From positions 248,001 through 312,000 of the forward strand of contig MU271161.1 in assembly GCA_021432605.1 (NCBI GenBank): DNA of 64,000 nt. The letters are read 5' to 3'. A model generated the notes under the pieces. That model worked only from the letters and a program-made list of their open reading frames with translations. It was not told the DNA's origin and made no database searches. Shown here one piece after another: positions 1-10,927 of the stretch. The first letter of the stretch is position 1. Each line of letters begins with the position of its first letter. The stretch is from Coniochaeta sp. PMI_546 (lineage: Eukaryota > Ascomycota > Sordariomycetes > Coniochaetales > Coniochaetaceae). The position numbers and the translations under genes are program-made.

Positions 1-25
1 GCGCCTACAGCTGAAATCACCCAAC

Positions 26-1920
26 ATGGACGAGATGCCAAAGACGGGGCCAAGCGGGACCGAATACAAAACACGCAGACCGCACACAAAGTCTCGCTAC
101 GGCTGTACTAAGTGCAAAGAGCGCCGAATCAAGGTAAACGCCCGCTGCTGCTGTGCACGTGCAGATAACAAGCCCCCTTCTGCCGTTACCTCGTACCCGT
201 ACCTTACCTGATACGTCTCTGGCCAACACATACATACCTTAAACACGGGCGTAGCTAATGGGCGCGTAAAACACAGTGCGACGAGCTCACACCGCAGTGC
301 TCAAGATGCAAGAAGATGAAGTTGACCTGTCAATACCCGAGACAGGCGGAAGTCTCCCGGACTGGAATCTCTGGGAGCCCTGAAAGCTCTCCCGATCAGT
401 CATCAGCCATTGGTGGCAGCCCATTGTCGTCAACATGCAGCACAACCACCGCCCAATCGCAACTACTCGCCCTACCAAATTACAACAACGGGCGCGCCAG
501 GAGTTCGAGCTACAGCAGCCAGCTCGACCTTCCCTTGCGCTCCGAGGTAGCTCAGACGCTCGCACCTACCGAGTTCGAACTGCTCAAGCACTACCTCGAG
601 CACACCAGTAGGGATCTGACTGTCGACCCGGACGACCAATACACCCTGCAGGTCGGCATTCCGAATCTAGCCATCCAGAGCAAGCCTCTCATGAAATCCG
701 TGCTAGCATTAGCAGCAGTATGCAAGTGCTCCGACATTTTCAACCAAACGCATGGCCCACAAGTCGGCAACGACGACCGCGGCCAGGTCGTGGAACTACT
801 GTCGCTTGCGAATCAGTACCACATGGAATCCCTCCGTGAGATCCAAGCCACCCTCCCAGAGGCCAAGCAGTACGACAACATCCTCGCCAACGCCGCCATG
901 ATGGGCATGTACGGCTCAGCGAGCCACAACACCCGCATTTGGCTGGCCAAGACGGCATCCTTCACCGATCAAGGGCTAGGCGATTCCGTACCCAAACTGC
1001 CTCAATGGATCAGCCTCTTCCGTGCCGTTCACCTGGCCTACGTCGGCCTCCTTAACAACAGGCTAGGAACCGCAGACATGACACATAGCCCTGCCCGGTC
1101 ACCTGTCTCCCCCATGGCAAGTTCCGGCATGCAATACGAATACAATGTGTCGTCTCGCGGCGAGCAGGCCCAACCGAGAGGGGCTCAGACAAATCATCCT
1201 TTATATCCAATCCTAGCTACAACGGCGGGTTCGGCAGTGACAAGACTTAACGACAAGGCCAGAGAGATTTCTATCATCCAAGAAAGCAGCCCCTTAACAT
1301 CATTTTATGACCTGGAGCCACCAGATCCTCAAAGCGGCACCGACCTCCAAGCATGCTACGCCGCGTTGGCCATCTTCAACGACATTGTCGTCAACACTTT
1401 CCGTGGCGGCGACTCGACGCCAGTATCCCACACCAATCTCGCCCTCGACGTCGACATCGAACCGATGGGACAGCTCTCCGAGGTCTCGCCTTGGCTGCGG
1501 AGATACACAGCCAGCATAACGTCCATGGTGCCCTCCAGGCTCCCCCGGAGGACAATCATGGCCTTCATCCACAAAGCGCCCACCAGGTATCTGAGCCTGG
1601 TAGAAGAGGTGATGAGCCTCATCCAGACGGAGCCGCAGCCCGCAGACGACATGGACGGGCCCTGGGGTCTTCCGTCCTTGGCACCGGAGCCAAGCGTCGC
1701 ACACCAGCTCGCGATGGACATATTCGCTCACTGGCTTGTGTTAGTCATACTGCTGGATAACGTGTGGTGGATTGGCGGCATCGGAGCCTGGGAGCTAGGG
1801 CGGATAGTGGCCTCCAGGAACGACGTCAGGTGGCGTACGTGTCTGTGGAATAAAGAAGACGACTGGTGGCCTGAGAGCATGTTCGAAATCAGTCGGCAGT
1901 TCGACAAGCATAAAGGTTAG
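26..1920 (+). CDS. Zn(II)2Cys6 fungal transcription factor
   Basis: Predicted exons 26-133 and 277-1920, joined in phase 0, give 583 residues. The intron (134-276) lies inside the zinc cluster: exon 1 carries the first two cysteines (CTKC) and the basic KERRIK stretch, and exon 2 starts with the third cysteine. The joined motif has the spacing C-x2-C-x6-C-x6-C-x2-C-x6-C, the classic Gal4-type binuclear zinc cluster that usually binds CGG half-sites. A fungal-specific regulatory domain of the UPC2/DUF3468 type probably follows from about residue 120 (EFELLKHYLEH, then a helix rich in Leu and Ala with VLALAAVCK). It acts in the nucleus; the target genes are not known. It lies about 2.3 kb from the start of a cyclase/dehydrogenase/ligase group that it could regulate, which is inference from position only. 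Confidence 0.9.
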
Positions 1921-2377
1921 GTTGAGTTTCTGGCATGGGCATCTGTCTCTTAGTGTTTAGAGTATGCACTACATTTAGACGCATTGACCAATTGATTGTG
2001 TCGTCAGAGAGTCAGATTGAAGTACCTACCGCTTGCTTGATTGTTTTGCCCTTGGCTCAAACTATATCCTCTTGCAACTCGACAATTCCAGAATCCCTTG
2101 TATAATCCGAGACCGTCTCTTGAAACCAGACCTACCGTCGGTTCCACTCCACTGCCATGAGGGAAAGATTTGTTTTGTATCGTATAAGACGCGGAGACCA
2201 TCAATGGTAAAGATGGTGTTTGTCATTCAACCATGAGCGCTGTAGATGTTGTGTAGCCATTTACGAGTGACCCGTGGTTACAATAAGACTCCTAATTTTG
2301 TGATTTCGAAGCATCTGGCGTCTCTCAAAGCCGTCGTTCATTGTCTTACCGCGGACCGAAGACGCTGTGCGCAAAAT
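1921..2377. other. intergenic, convergent 3' ends
   Basis: 457 bases between the stops of the regulator gene (+) and the S66 peptidase gene (-). It should hold both 3' untranslated regions. No gene, repeat or RNA is recognisable. Confidence 0.6.
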
Positions 2378-3460
2378 CTAGGCCACACCAGACTCCAGTA
2401 CACGGAACCGATCATTTTCCGAATCAAGCTCCGCCAAAGCATCAAACGGCAACGTCACCATTGGGGTCGTATGGCCAATATCTACGTTGAACAAAATGGG
2501 AAACGAGTTCTTGGTCGCCAGACGGCCTTCACACAGCAGCCCTTTGATGACGCCAGCATATTTCCTCCTAGTCTCTGCAGAGTTGTATCCAAATGGCCGT
2601 CCAACCACCAGCCCTGCCGCCTCCTCAAACACACCCGCGGCGATCAGATCAGCGAACCCGGCGCGCACCCGAGCGAGCGGGGTCCCCGACGCTTCAACCT
2701 CGCCCAAAGCCGTCTCGACAAACACAATGCGGCCACGCCAGTCAGGGACGATGGAACGCACGGCATTCAAGCGAGCAATGACCGTCAGACAGCCACCAAA
2801 TAGCCGGCCCTGTGCCTTGCCAGGACGAAGCCACGTCCACGCCGGAGCCGGAGCAAGAGCAGCCCGCTCCGTGGAGGACGGGTTCTGGAAGAAAGGCGGC
2901 AACGTTGGCGCATAGAAAGGCGAACGCGGGATGTCCCCGATCGGCACTTGACTCTCGATAGCTCTAAACAGATGCTTGGCGCAGAACGCAAGCGGGGTGC
3001 TCTCGTCGTCGACGGAGCCGACATCGCCAAGTTCCGGGATGGCACCCGGCCCGTAGAAGGTTCGCAGCCCGGCATACGCATACAGAAACCAATGCAGGCC
3101 GGTAATGTCGGAGTACCCGACCACGATCTTTGGATTCTCCCGGATGAGGGCGTGCAGCTCCTTGTCTCCGGTGAGAGCCGGGAGCAGCTCGGTGAAGGTC
3201 GGTCCACCGATGACGCAGATGATGGCCGAGACGGTAGGGTCCGAGAAGGCTGTTCGGATCTCGGCGATTCTGTTTGTGATGGAAGACTGGATGTCCGCAT
3301 CCGGAGTGAAGAGGGTCTTGACCTTGTAGCCTCTTTCCAACAAGACATTGGTAGCGCGAGTCATTACATCGGGCAACGCATCGACCAGCCTGGCTGAGGG
3401 CGAGATGAAGGCGATAGTTCCACCGGGTTCCAGGGCTTTTGCAATTATAGGGGAAGGCAT
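2378..3460 (-). CDS. peptidase family S66 (LD-carboxypeptidase / MccF-like)
   Basis: Single exon, 360 residues. The start at 3460 is chosen because MPSPIIAKALEPGGTIAFIS aligns with the usual N-terminus of the family; an in-frame ATG upstream would add 29 residues without family character. Family features are visible: the nucleophile motif GYSDIT with Ser117, a FVET stretch with candidate catalytic Glu249, and DIGHT with candidate catalytic His330, giving the Ser-Glu-His triad of S66. Bacterial members cut the L,D-peptide bond of muropeptides (LdcA) or inactivate microcin C-like peptide-nucleotides (MccF). The substrate in a fungus is unknown. No signal peptide or membrane segment is seen, so the protein is probably cytosolic. 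The lack of introns and the bacterial family suggest old transfer from bacteria, but related proteins are known in many filamentous ascomycetes. Confidence 0.85.
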   Translation of the reverse strand: MPSPIIAKALEPGGTIAFISPSARLVDALPDVMTRATNVLLERGYKVKTLFTPDADIQSSITNRIAEIRTAFSDPTVSAIICVIGGPTFTELLPALTGDKELHALIRENPKIVVGYSDITGLHWFLYAYAGLRTFYGPGAIPELGDVGSVDDESTPLAFCAKHLFRAIESQVPIGDIPRSPFYAPTLPPFFQNPSSTERAALAPAPAWTWLRPGKAQGRLFGGCLTVIARLNAVRSIVPDWRGRIVFVETALGEVEASGTPLARVRAGFADLIAAGVFEEAAGLVVGRPFGYNSAETRRKYAGVIKGLLCEGRLATKNSFPILFNVDIGHTTPMVTLPFDALAELDSENDRFRVLESGVA

Positions 3461-4190
3461 TCTTGCCTTCTTTCTTGTTTGCAGTGAATTTTCCGGTTTG
3501 CTTCGGAGCTGGAAATACTGACTCGGGAGGTGATACACAAGTGCCAAAAGTTCGTGATGCCCTTGAATTGAGATGGGTCAATCTACCCCTCCCACTCTCC
3601 CTTTCGTGCCTAATGTTTCTACTTGATGACTGGTTTCATTCATAGGTAAGTCCGAATGCTGAGATTGATAACCTCGAATTACTGCATAGGTCTATACCTT
3701 GAATGCTACCTTATCTTCATAATCTCTATAAAGTGCCCAAAACTTGGTCCAATCTGCCGGTGGAGCAGCACGACATGCATCTATTATCGCGGTCACTTCA
3801 TGTCCTAGAATCCTGTCAGATTCCATAATGTGGCTAAGCCTGTACATCCTCGCAACTCGCAACGATTTATATTGAAGATAAGATTGCAACGTCCTACAAA
3901 ATCCACGGCATGTATAGCGTCGCTGCTCGAAGGTCCCACCGCTTCTCAAACCGATAGTAGGTGTAAGCTCGCTGTCTAGCAGTGTGATATATCTTCTGTA
4001 TTATGTATCGATTTGTAATTCTTTTCCACTCAGCCGTTCCCCAGGTCGCTCTTCCCTCTCAGCCACCGGGTTAATACTCTGACACCCGCATAAGGCAGTT
4101 CGTAGTCATGCACCGTTCCTTCTCATAAAGGGCGGAGGCTCATAATCCGGGAACGACCTCGACCTCCAGCATTATCAGACTCTTCTTCAC
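3461..4190. other. intergenic, upstream of S66 gene and downstream of cyclase gene
   Basis: About 730 bases. It contains the promoter side of the S66 gene and the 3' end of the cyclase gene. A minus-strand open frame at 3692-3949 (85 codons, ending DYEDKVAFKV) has no recognisable family and looks like chance or a remnant. No convincing gene. Confidence 0.5.
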
Positions 4191-5280
4191 CTAGAAAATA
4201 GCAACAGCATTAGGCGGACTAGCCACGCCCCCAAGAACGTTAAGCGGCATGCTGCTCAAGAAGAAGCTCCACCTCTGCTGCCGCTCACACTCCCGACTAA
4301 GCCTCTCGAGGTCGAACATCTCGCCAATCGGCATCCCGAACCCGGCCAGTAGCGTCTGATGCATGCCCTGCCGCAGCACCCCGTCCGATTCCGGGCTCGC
4401 CCCACTGGGCGGCCACGCCTCGAACCCGGGACAGTCGCCCGCCACGGCGGCTATGCGGGTGTCCCAGAGGAACTGCAGGACGGAGACGGTGGCTTCCGTG
4501 CCGGGGTACTCGAATGGCGTCTTCGTCATGATGCGCTTTTTCACCGACATGTCCGCGTTTTCATACGCATGCGTGAAGCCTGTCCTGAGGAGAAGGATGT
4601 CGCCCGGCTGGAAAACGATGTTGGATTCTGCTGCGATTTCTTGGACTGTGTGCAGAGATACTGCATAGAAACTTAGGGGGTCGTAGATGATGGAGTTACG
4701 AGCTGCAAACGCGGCAAAGTCTATCAGAACGCCACGGCCTATGATTCCTTCCTTTGTCCACGCTTTGCTCGGGTCAGCCCGTGATTTCTAGTCTGTGCTT
4801 GGACGAACTAGAGCTCACCGTGGATCCCGAGTCGAGATGTCTGTTTCGAGTAGATGTCAGCCTGGGTTAACCCGTTATAGAACCGCCCGTCGTCGAAGCC
4901 CCAATGACGCAGTCCATCCCACTGTGAGCCGATTTGGGTGTTGAGGGTGAGTTTGTCGTCCTGGCAGGTCAGCAACTGTACATAGAATCGTGGGCATAGA
5001 CACTGCGCACATTCATGTTCTTGCCAATCTCAAAGATCTCGTGTTTGGTCGGCTCACGGAATGACTCGCCGGCGTAATCCATCATGTGGACCGGCCAGTT
5101 CAGTCCAATACTGATGCCAGTCTTGATTTCCTTGGCCGCTTCCCGTGTACGCTCCGGCGTCAAGAGATTTAACGTTCCTCTCTCATCATCCTTGCCGTAA
5201 AGGCCCCATGCCGAATGTGGAGGGTGACTAGGGTCCAATGGCAACTCGATGAACTTGGGATGTGACGTCGTCATGCTCAT
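4191..5280 (-). CDS. putative cyclase family protein (PF04199, kynurenine formamidase-like hydrolase)
   Basis: Predicted exons, 5' to 3': 5280-5011, 4960-4819, 4762-4191; introns of 50 and 56 nt; 327 residues. The N-terminus (SAWGLYGKDDERGTLNLLTP) is typical of fungal members. Exon 2 carries TQIGSQWDGLRHWG, the region that replaces the bacterial metal-binding HxGTHxDxPxH motif in this subgroup. Exon 3 carries GRGVLIDF and FQPGDILLLRTG, also typical, and ends near FFLSSMPLNVLGGVASPP. The fold is that of Mn/Zn-dependent formamidases and cyclases; the substrate here is unknown. No signal peptide is seen. It is transcribed away from a zinc alcohol dehydrogenase across a 0.9-kb shared region, so the two may be co-regulated. 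The splice at 5010 was chosen because it alone keeps the frame and gives the conserved KNMN/DDKLTLNTQ junction. Confidence 0.88.
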
Positions 5281-6186
5281 AGACTTTATGTACCACGCTT
5301 ATGGTACAGGCAGATGTGAGAGTAATATTCGGAACCTGGAAATGTCTATGTTATAGGAACGTGGTGATAGTGCGGGGGCCAGGGTAACAGTTGCCGGATC
5401 TGTCAGTAGTATCAACGACCATATATTCGAAGATCACCTTGTGTCTTCACTTGAACAACGTTATGACCAGCACAGGGACCGAAAATGGGCTGACCTTAAG
5501 CAGACGAGACGATATTTTCTATGATAAGGTACTGGGTGCTCTTAGCTCGATGACCCCGGGCAACATGAATGCCAGATAAGAGAGAACCTTCAACGGTGAG
5601 ACCTGAGTCTCTGACTGAGCTCTCAAGGTCTGTATCGTCATCTGTAAACGATATGTGATGTTGATTCTCATATAGTGACCAATTTCAGTCACTCGCCTAT
5701 TAGACAGAATGCTGAACTGGTGCTATAGCAACCAGTGAAGATGTCGGGATCGGTAGAGATTGAGGAACAACAGGAACAGCGATTGTCAATACAGCTGCCA
5801 GCATGCCTTGCAACGCGGGATCATGGCTGTGCGGCCAGTGACGGCGTGCAATCCTCACACCAACCGTACGAAAAAGAAGCATCAGATCAAACAAGAAGTT
5901 CTTAGGCTCAGCTGCTAGCCGCTTCCTGACTCAGGTGTGATAGAATCGGAAACTCTTATCCCCGCATTTTAGTTGCGCATGTGTGGCCGCGGCCGCACTA
6001 AGCAGTCTGGGCTGCGGTTGAAGATTCCCGCGATGCGGAGTACGGGGCCTCCGGTAACCACTCGAAAGCCAAATCAGCTATAAGTACCAAAATGGAAGGA
6101 AGAAAGGGTAATGCAACTTTGCCGTTCGATTTCATAATACGATTCTCGAGATACTATATTGAGGGTCAAGGAACAAATAACAGAAA
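5281..6186. promoter_or_regulatory. divergent promoter region, cyclase (-) / alcohol dehydrogenase (+)
   Basis: 906 bases between two start codons facing apart. A perfect 10-bp palindrome GGCCGCGGCC lies at 5985-5994 and a TATA-like CTATAAG near 6077. No coding region is recognisable. Confidence 0.5.
6043..6053. promoter_or_regulatory. candidate Zn2Cys6 binding site CGG-N5-CCG
   Basis: The sequence CGGGGCCTCCG is an everted/inverted CGG pair with a 5-base spacer, about 135 bp before the dehydrogenase ATG. Zn2Cys6 factors bind such pairs, and one is encoded at 26-1920. Function is inferred only; such short sites occur by chance. Confidence 0.3.
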
Positions 6187-7399
6187 ATGGGCGCTACTAC
6201 AACAGAAACTCGGACGCCTGAAAGCCTCCGGCCGCTGAAGACAACTCAGCGAGCTCAGCAGTTCGATCAGCGCGATGGAAAGCTTCACCTGAATGAGATC
6301 CCCATCCCAACACCAAAGCCAAACGAACTGCTAGTAAAGATCGCATGCGCCTCACTATGTCACTCAGACGTGATGATGTTCGAGCCCAACGACCAAGGCC
6401 TCATCCTCGGCCAGAACCCGGTCACGCTCGGCCACGAGGGGACCGGGTTTGTCGTCGAGGCCGGTTCCGGGACCACGGGCTTCCAGCCGGGCGATAAAGT
6501 CGGCTTCCTACCTGCCATGGATTGCTGCTACGAGTGTTACCAGTGCAAGAACGTGCATAACCTATATTGCAAGACTGGCAAGGTGAACATGGCCGGTTTT
6601 GGGTGCAATGGGTACTTCCAGGAGTACGCCATTGTCGATGCGAGGGCTGCTATGGTGCTACCGGAATCGCTCGATGTGTACTCCTCTGCGCCCTTGTTCT
6701 GTGCCGGTGTGACGGCGTTCCACGGCGTAGAGGATGCCCAACTCAAGCCTGGACAGTGGGCTGCGATTATCGGATGTGGAGGTCTGGGCCATCTGGCAAT
6801 TGCATATGCGAAGTAGGTTACAAGTCTCCAGAGGAGGCTGCCAATGTGACAAGAGCATAACTAACGTGGCATCAAGGGCGATGGGTCTCAAAGTCATCGG
6901 AATCGACGTGGTTGATTCCCAACTCGAGGAAGCGAGAGACCAGGGCGCGGACTACGTCTTCAACTCCATGACAGACAAGGACTATGTTGACAAGATCAAG
7001 GAGATAACCAGTGGAGGTGTGGATGCGGCCATCAACTACACGGCATCAAAGAAGGCGTACGACGGCTGTCCGGCCATCATCAAGTGAGTCGAACAAGTCT
7101 TCGAAGTCATGCCGTCTGACAAGCTAACCGTAGTCAGGCCCGGCGAAGGGAAACTGGTGGTAGTCGGCATTCCGCTGCAGCCGCTGACGCTGAACGCGCT
7201 CGACATCGCCATGGGTCGGTTCAAGATCATCGGCTCCAACAACGGCACCAACCACAACATGCGTCCTTGCATCGAGTTCAGCGCCAAGCACAATATCAAA
7301 CCGCATCTGACGCTCTTCAAGCTGGAAGAGCTACCAAAGATGATTGAGATGATGCACGAGGGTAAAGCGCGGGGCCGGCTAGGAGTAAGGTTTGACTGA
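6187..7399 (+). CDS. zinc-dependent alcohol dehydrogenase (MDR superfamily)
   Basis: Predicted exons 6187-6812, 6877-7083 and 7138-7399; introns of 64 and 54 nt; 364 residues. Catalytic zinc ligands are visible: Cys58 (CASLCHSD) and His82-Glu83 (GHEG). The structural zinc set is C114-x2-C117-x2-C120-x7-C128. The Rossmann nucleotide site reads GCGGLG, and the beta-strand after it (LKVIGIDVVD) ends in Asp, favouring NAD. The family oxidises alcohols or reduces aldehydes reversibly; the length is normal for Adh1/AdhP-type enzymes. No targeting signal is obvious, although the first 25 residues are extra compared with yeast Adh1. It diverges from a cyclase gene and is followed by an acyl-CoA ligase, which suggests alcohol to aldehyde to acid to CoA-ester chemistry; this pathway is inference. 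Confidence 0.93.
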
Positions 7400-7932
7400 A
7401 GGTGAAGATGAGGATGAGAACGCGGATGTGGATAAGTTATGCGATGATGGAAAAGTTGGAGAAATGTGGAGGATTTGGGGGATTTCGTTATTCGGAGGCC
7501 AGAAGTCTCAGAAGTCTGGGGAAATTGCTAAATCCTTAGCGCAGCGCTAGTCCCAATATCTTCTAGTCACTATCTTAGCCCAGGCACGATTGTCTGCTAT
7601 TGGCTGTTCTTGGGAGATGCAACTGCCGACTCGTCTCCCCGCAGAGAGAGGGATCTGGCCTTGTTGGTCTTCTTGCTCTCGACGGCAGAAAACAACGGAC
7701 CGAGATCCGTCGTCGGCCCAAGGCCTGGCACAGAGACCGTCTTTAAACGACTTCATCTTCATCTTGCATCTTAGATATCTCACGAAAACAAAAAAAATCC
7801 CCGTATCCTCATTTCTTGGCCGGGTGTTTTGTGAACGTACTTTGACTGTAGCCATTGTTGAGGTACCTAGTTGACAGTGACAGTATTACTACACAAGTGT
7901 TTGTTCTTGTTTTCTCCTCCAGCACCTACTAG
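7400..7932. other. intergenic between dehydrogenase and ligase
   Basis: 533 bases that should hold the 3' end of the dehydrogenase gene and the promoter of the ligase gene. Nothing else is recognisable. Confidence 0.5.
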
Positions 7933-9857
7933 ATGGCTACGCAGGGCAACAAGGTGGCATATTCTGGCCATCCCCCAGGCTATGTGCCACTGCGAAATGC
8001 CTTTGACTGGGCTGTGAGCCAGCCATTTCAGCAGCAGAGCGACTTCACTCCTCCCGGCCATGTAGTTCCTACGATAGAACCCAGCAGAGCCATCCTTGTC
8101 GACGACAAGTCAGGTAGGGACCTCTCCCAGATACATGCGGTCGAGTTGCGACACTGACATCGTAGCCAGACCGGCCCCTCAGCCATGCCCAGATCAGAAA
8201 CGATGCTCTCGCTCTCGCGGCCGGCCTCAAGAGCCTCGGCCTGGATGCCAACGATCTCAAGGTCCTCCCACCAACACCAACCTGCCCAAGACCAGAGATA
8301 GCGCCAATCGTGCTCGTCCAGCTGCCCAACTGTCTGCCCTACGCGCCCATCCTCCTCGGCATCTTCGCCTCAGGCCTCACAGCGACCCTAGTATCACCCG
8401 CCCTGACCAGCAGCGAGATCGCCTGGATCCTGCAGTCCGCCCGGCCACGCGTCATCATCACCTCTAAGGCTTGCCTTGAAGCCATGACCGCGGCCCTGGC
8501 CTCCCAAACCGACAAACCCTACTTCTCCACTCTCCCAGTCTTCACCTACGACCCAGCAACAGACGTCTATCCCCTCCGCCCGACCACCCCATCCCCCTCA
8601 GACTGGACATCCCTCCTCTCCGCGCACCCGATGCAGTCCTCCCACCCCCTCCCACTCTCCTCCCCCACCACCCGCACGGCCGTCATCCTCTGGTCCTCCG
8701 GCACCTCGGGCCGCTCCAAGGGCGTCCTCCTCTCCCACCACACCCTAAATTTCAACACCGCCTCCCTCTGGCACGACGCCGACTTCTACCAAGGGCGCAG
8801 GCAGCACTGGCTAGGCTACGTGCCCTTCTACCACGTCTTCGGCCTCTGCACCTCCCTCCTACTCAGCATCTGCGCCGGCTCGACCACCTACGTCATGCCC
8901 GCCTTCAACCTCGAGGCCGTCCTGGCCGCCGTCCCGCGCAGGGGCATAACCTACTTCCACATGGCTCCCCCCGTGGCCGTCATGCTCGCCAAGTCCCCCC
9001 TGGTGGAGAAGTACGCCAAGTCCAACGCCTTCAGGACCGTCGTGGCCGGGATCACGGGCGGGGCGCCCCTGGGCCACGAGGTGGTGGTCGAGGTCTACCG
9101 CCGCCTGGGATTCAGGATCAGGCTCGGCTACGGCCTGTCGGAGACCTGCAGCACCTCGCTGCAGCGCGGCCTGACGGAGGAGGAGATGCATGCCGGGGCG
9201 GGCGACAGCGGCCTGCCGCACTGGGGCACCGAGGTCATGATCGACGCCGACGGGCAGGGGGGCAACGGGCCCGTCAGGCCCGCGTCCATGGGCGAGTCGG
9301 GCGAGATACTGGTCCGCGGGCCGGGGCTGATGATGGCCTATCTGCCCGTGGCGACGACGGAGACGGGCGAGCCCGATATGAGCACTACGCTCGAGGCGCT
9401 TACGCCGGATGGGTGGTTCAGGACGGGGGATATAGGGCATATCGACGAGGGTGGTAAGCTGAGCATCACGGATCGGCTGAAGGAGCTGATCAAGGTGCGT
9501 GCCTTCCAGGTCGCGCCTGCGGAGCTGGAGGCTGTGCTGTGTAGCAGTGAGCTGGTGGCGGATGCGGGGGTTATTGGAGTGTATGATGCGAGCGAGGCGA
9601 CGGAGTGGCCGAGGGCGTTTGTCGTTGCTAGGAATAAGGGGACGAGGGAGGACTTGGAGAAGCTGGCGCAGGAGTTGAGGCAGCTGGTGGAGAAGCGGGC
9701 GGCGCGGTATAAGTGGCTGATGGGAGGGATCGTGTTTGTCGATCAGATTCCGAAGAGTCCCAGTGGGAAGATTCTGAGGAGGGTGTTGAAGGAAGGGAAG
9801 GTTACGGGGACGGAGGTGCAGGTCTATGTCAAGAAGGTGAGGGATGCGAAACTCTGA
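7933..9857 (+). CDS. AMP-dependent acyl/aryl-CoA ligase (4-coumarate-CoA ligase-like), peroxisomal
   Basis: Predicted exons 7933-8113 and 8170-9857, joined in phase 1; 622 residues. The acceptor at 8169 was chosen over a nearby TAG because it restores DKSDRPLSHAQIRN, a usual N-terminal stretch. The ATP-binding P-loop is SSGTSGRSKGV, followed by GYGLSET, GDIGHIDEGG and DRLKELIKVRAFQVAPAELE, and the C-terminal catalytic lysine motif KSPSGKILRR. The last residues are AKL, a peroxisome targeting signal type 1. The family activates a carboxylic acid with ATP and transfers it to CoA; fungal peroxisomal 4CL-like enzymes act on fatty or phenylpropanoid acids and feed side-chain shortening. Codon use is very GC-rich in the third position in the central part. 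It follows the dehydrogenase on the same strand. Confidence 0.92.
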
Positions 9858-10076
9858 TCGATTTATAGACCTAGAGGTGTAGATCTGGTTGGATATACTT
9901 CAGCATGCTTGGTTCTGAGTCAGTACTGGTGTTCGACCTTGTGTGGTTAAGGTTGCGTTCCAACCATGTTTTATTCACGCGATTGCTTCTCAAACAAATT
10001 GTGTTCCCAGCGGGCCGTTTATGGATTTCTCCTCTGGACATCGACCTCTGCCGAGGTGTAATCTGTCCTCCCTGAA

Positions 10077-10927
10077 TCAGAAGACTGTCGGATTATCAGC
10101 CTTGAGGTAAGCCTTCAGCGGCGTCGTCCCGTTAAAGTCCCTCGCAACAGCCTCCGCGAACGCCTGCGCCACCAGATCCGCTCCCTCGGGGCTCGTATGC
10201 GTATGATCCTTCGGAAACAGCGCGTTCGTCTTTGCCGCCCCCAACTTCAGATACATATCCGCCGTTGCCTGGAAATGATCAACAAAACTCGCTCCCTCCC
10301 CCACATTCTTCGCCGCAGTGGCCGCATAAGCAACAAACCTCGACGGACTGCCATTGAACTTGCCCCCTTCCCAGACGTTGTTCGGCGTCTGGCTCGACAC
10401 AACCACGCTGGCGCCCTTGGCGATGTAGCTCTTGGCAGCCGCCTCGACGTAATGCCCAAAGGTATACACCACACTGCCGTCCTTGCCGGATTTGCACGTC
10501 TCCGAACCGGTGCCCGGGCAATCGCTGCGGCCGTTGTCGGACGCCGAGTTGGGGCTGCCGCCGTCGTTGTGGCCGAACTCGATGACGACTATGTCGTTGG
10601 GGTTGAGCAGCTTTTCGATCTCTGCGAAGCGGTTTTCCACCGTGAAACTGCGCGCTGAGCGGCCGGCGATGGCTTTGTTGACGACGGGGATGGTGACGTA
10701 TTTGGAGAGATATTGGCCCCAGCCTGGGTGAGAGGTCAGTAGATGTCGAGATAGTGAGAGGTAGGGATTGTACCATCTGTTGGTGCGCTCAGCTTTGCCA
10801 TAGTGCTGTCGCCGGCGAGGTAGATAGTCGGGGTAGCCCTGACGTTGAGCTTTAGGGGTGATGCACACACTCTTACCACTGCCAGAGCCAGGGCGAGAGT
10901 TGCCGACTTCGTCCACATGAGGAGCAT
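10077..10927 (-). CDS. rhamnogalacturonan acetylesterase (CE12, SGNH hydrolase)
   Basis: Predicted exons 10927-10774 and 10723-10077, intron of 50 nt, phase 1; 266 residues. A signal peptide occupies about the first 22 residues. The catalytic serine is in block I, AGDSTMAK (Ser41). Block III is GHND. The Asp/His pair of block V is in FPKDHTHTSPEG (Asp224, His227). The splice restores DGWGQYLSKY followed by NKAIAGRSARSF, a hallmark of the family. It is secreted and removes acetyl groups from rhamnogalacturonan I so that backbone-cleaving enzymes can act. Its length matches the Aspergillus type. An alternative splice of a short putative intron right after the signal peptide (GTAAGAG...TCAG) would break the frame and was not used. 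Confidence 0.95.

Noticed and set aside
3692-3949. Minus-strand open frame of 85 codons
   Set aside because: No family resemblance, no start in good context, and it lies between two gene ends where chance frames are expected.
10862-10876. GTAAGAG donor-like sequence just after the acetylesterase signal peptide
   Set aside because: Splicing it to the nearby TCAG would shift the frame and remove the GDST catalytic block.
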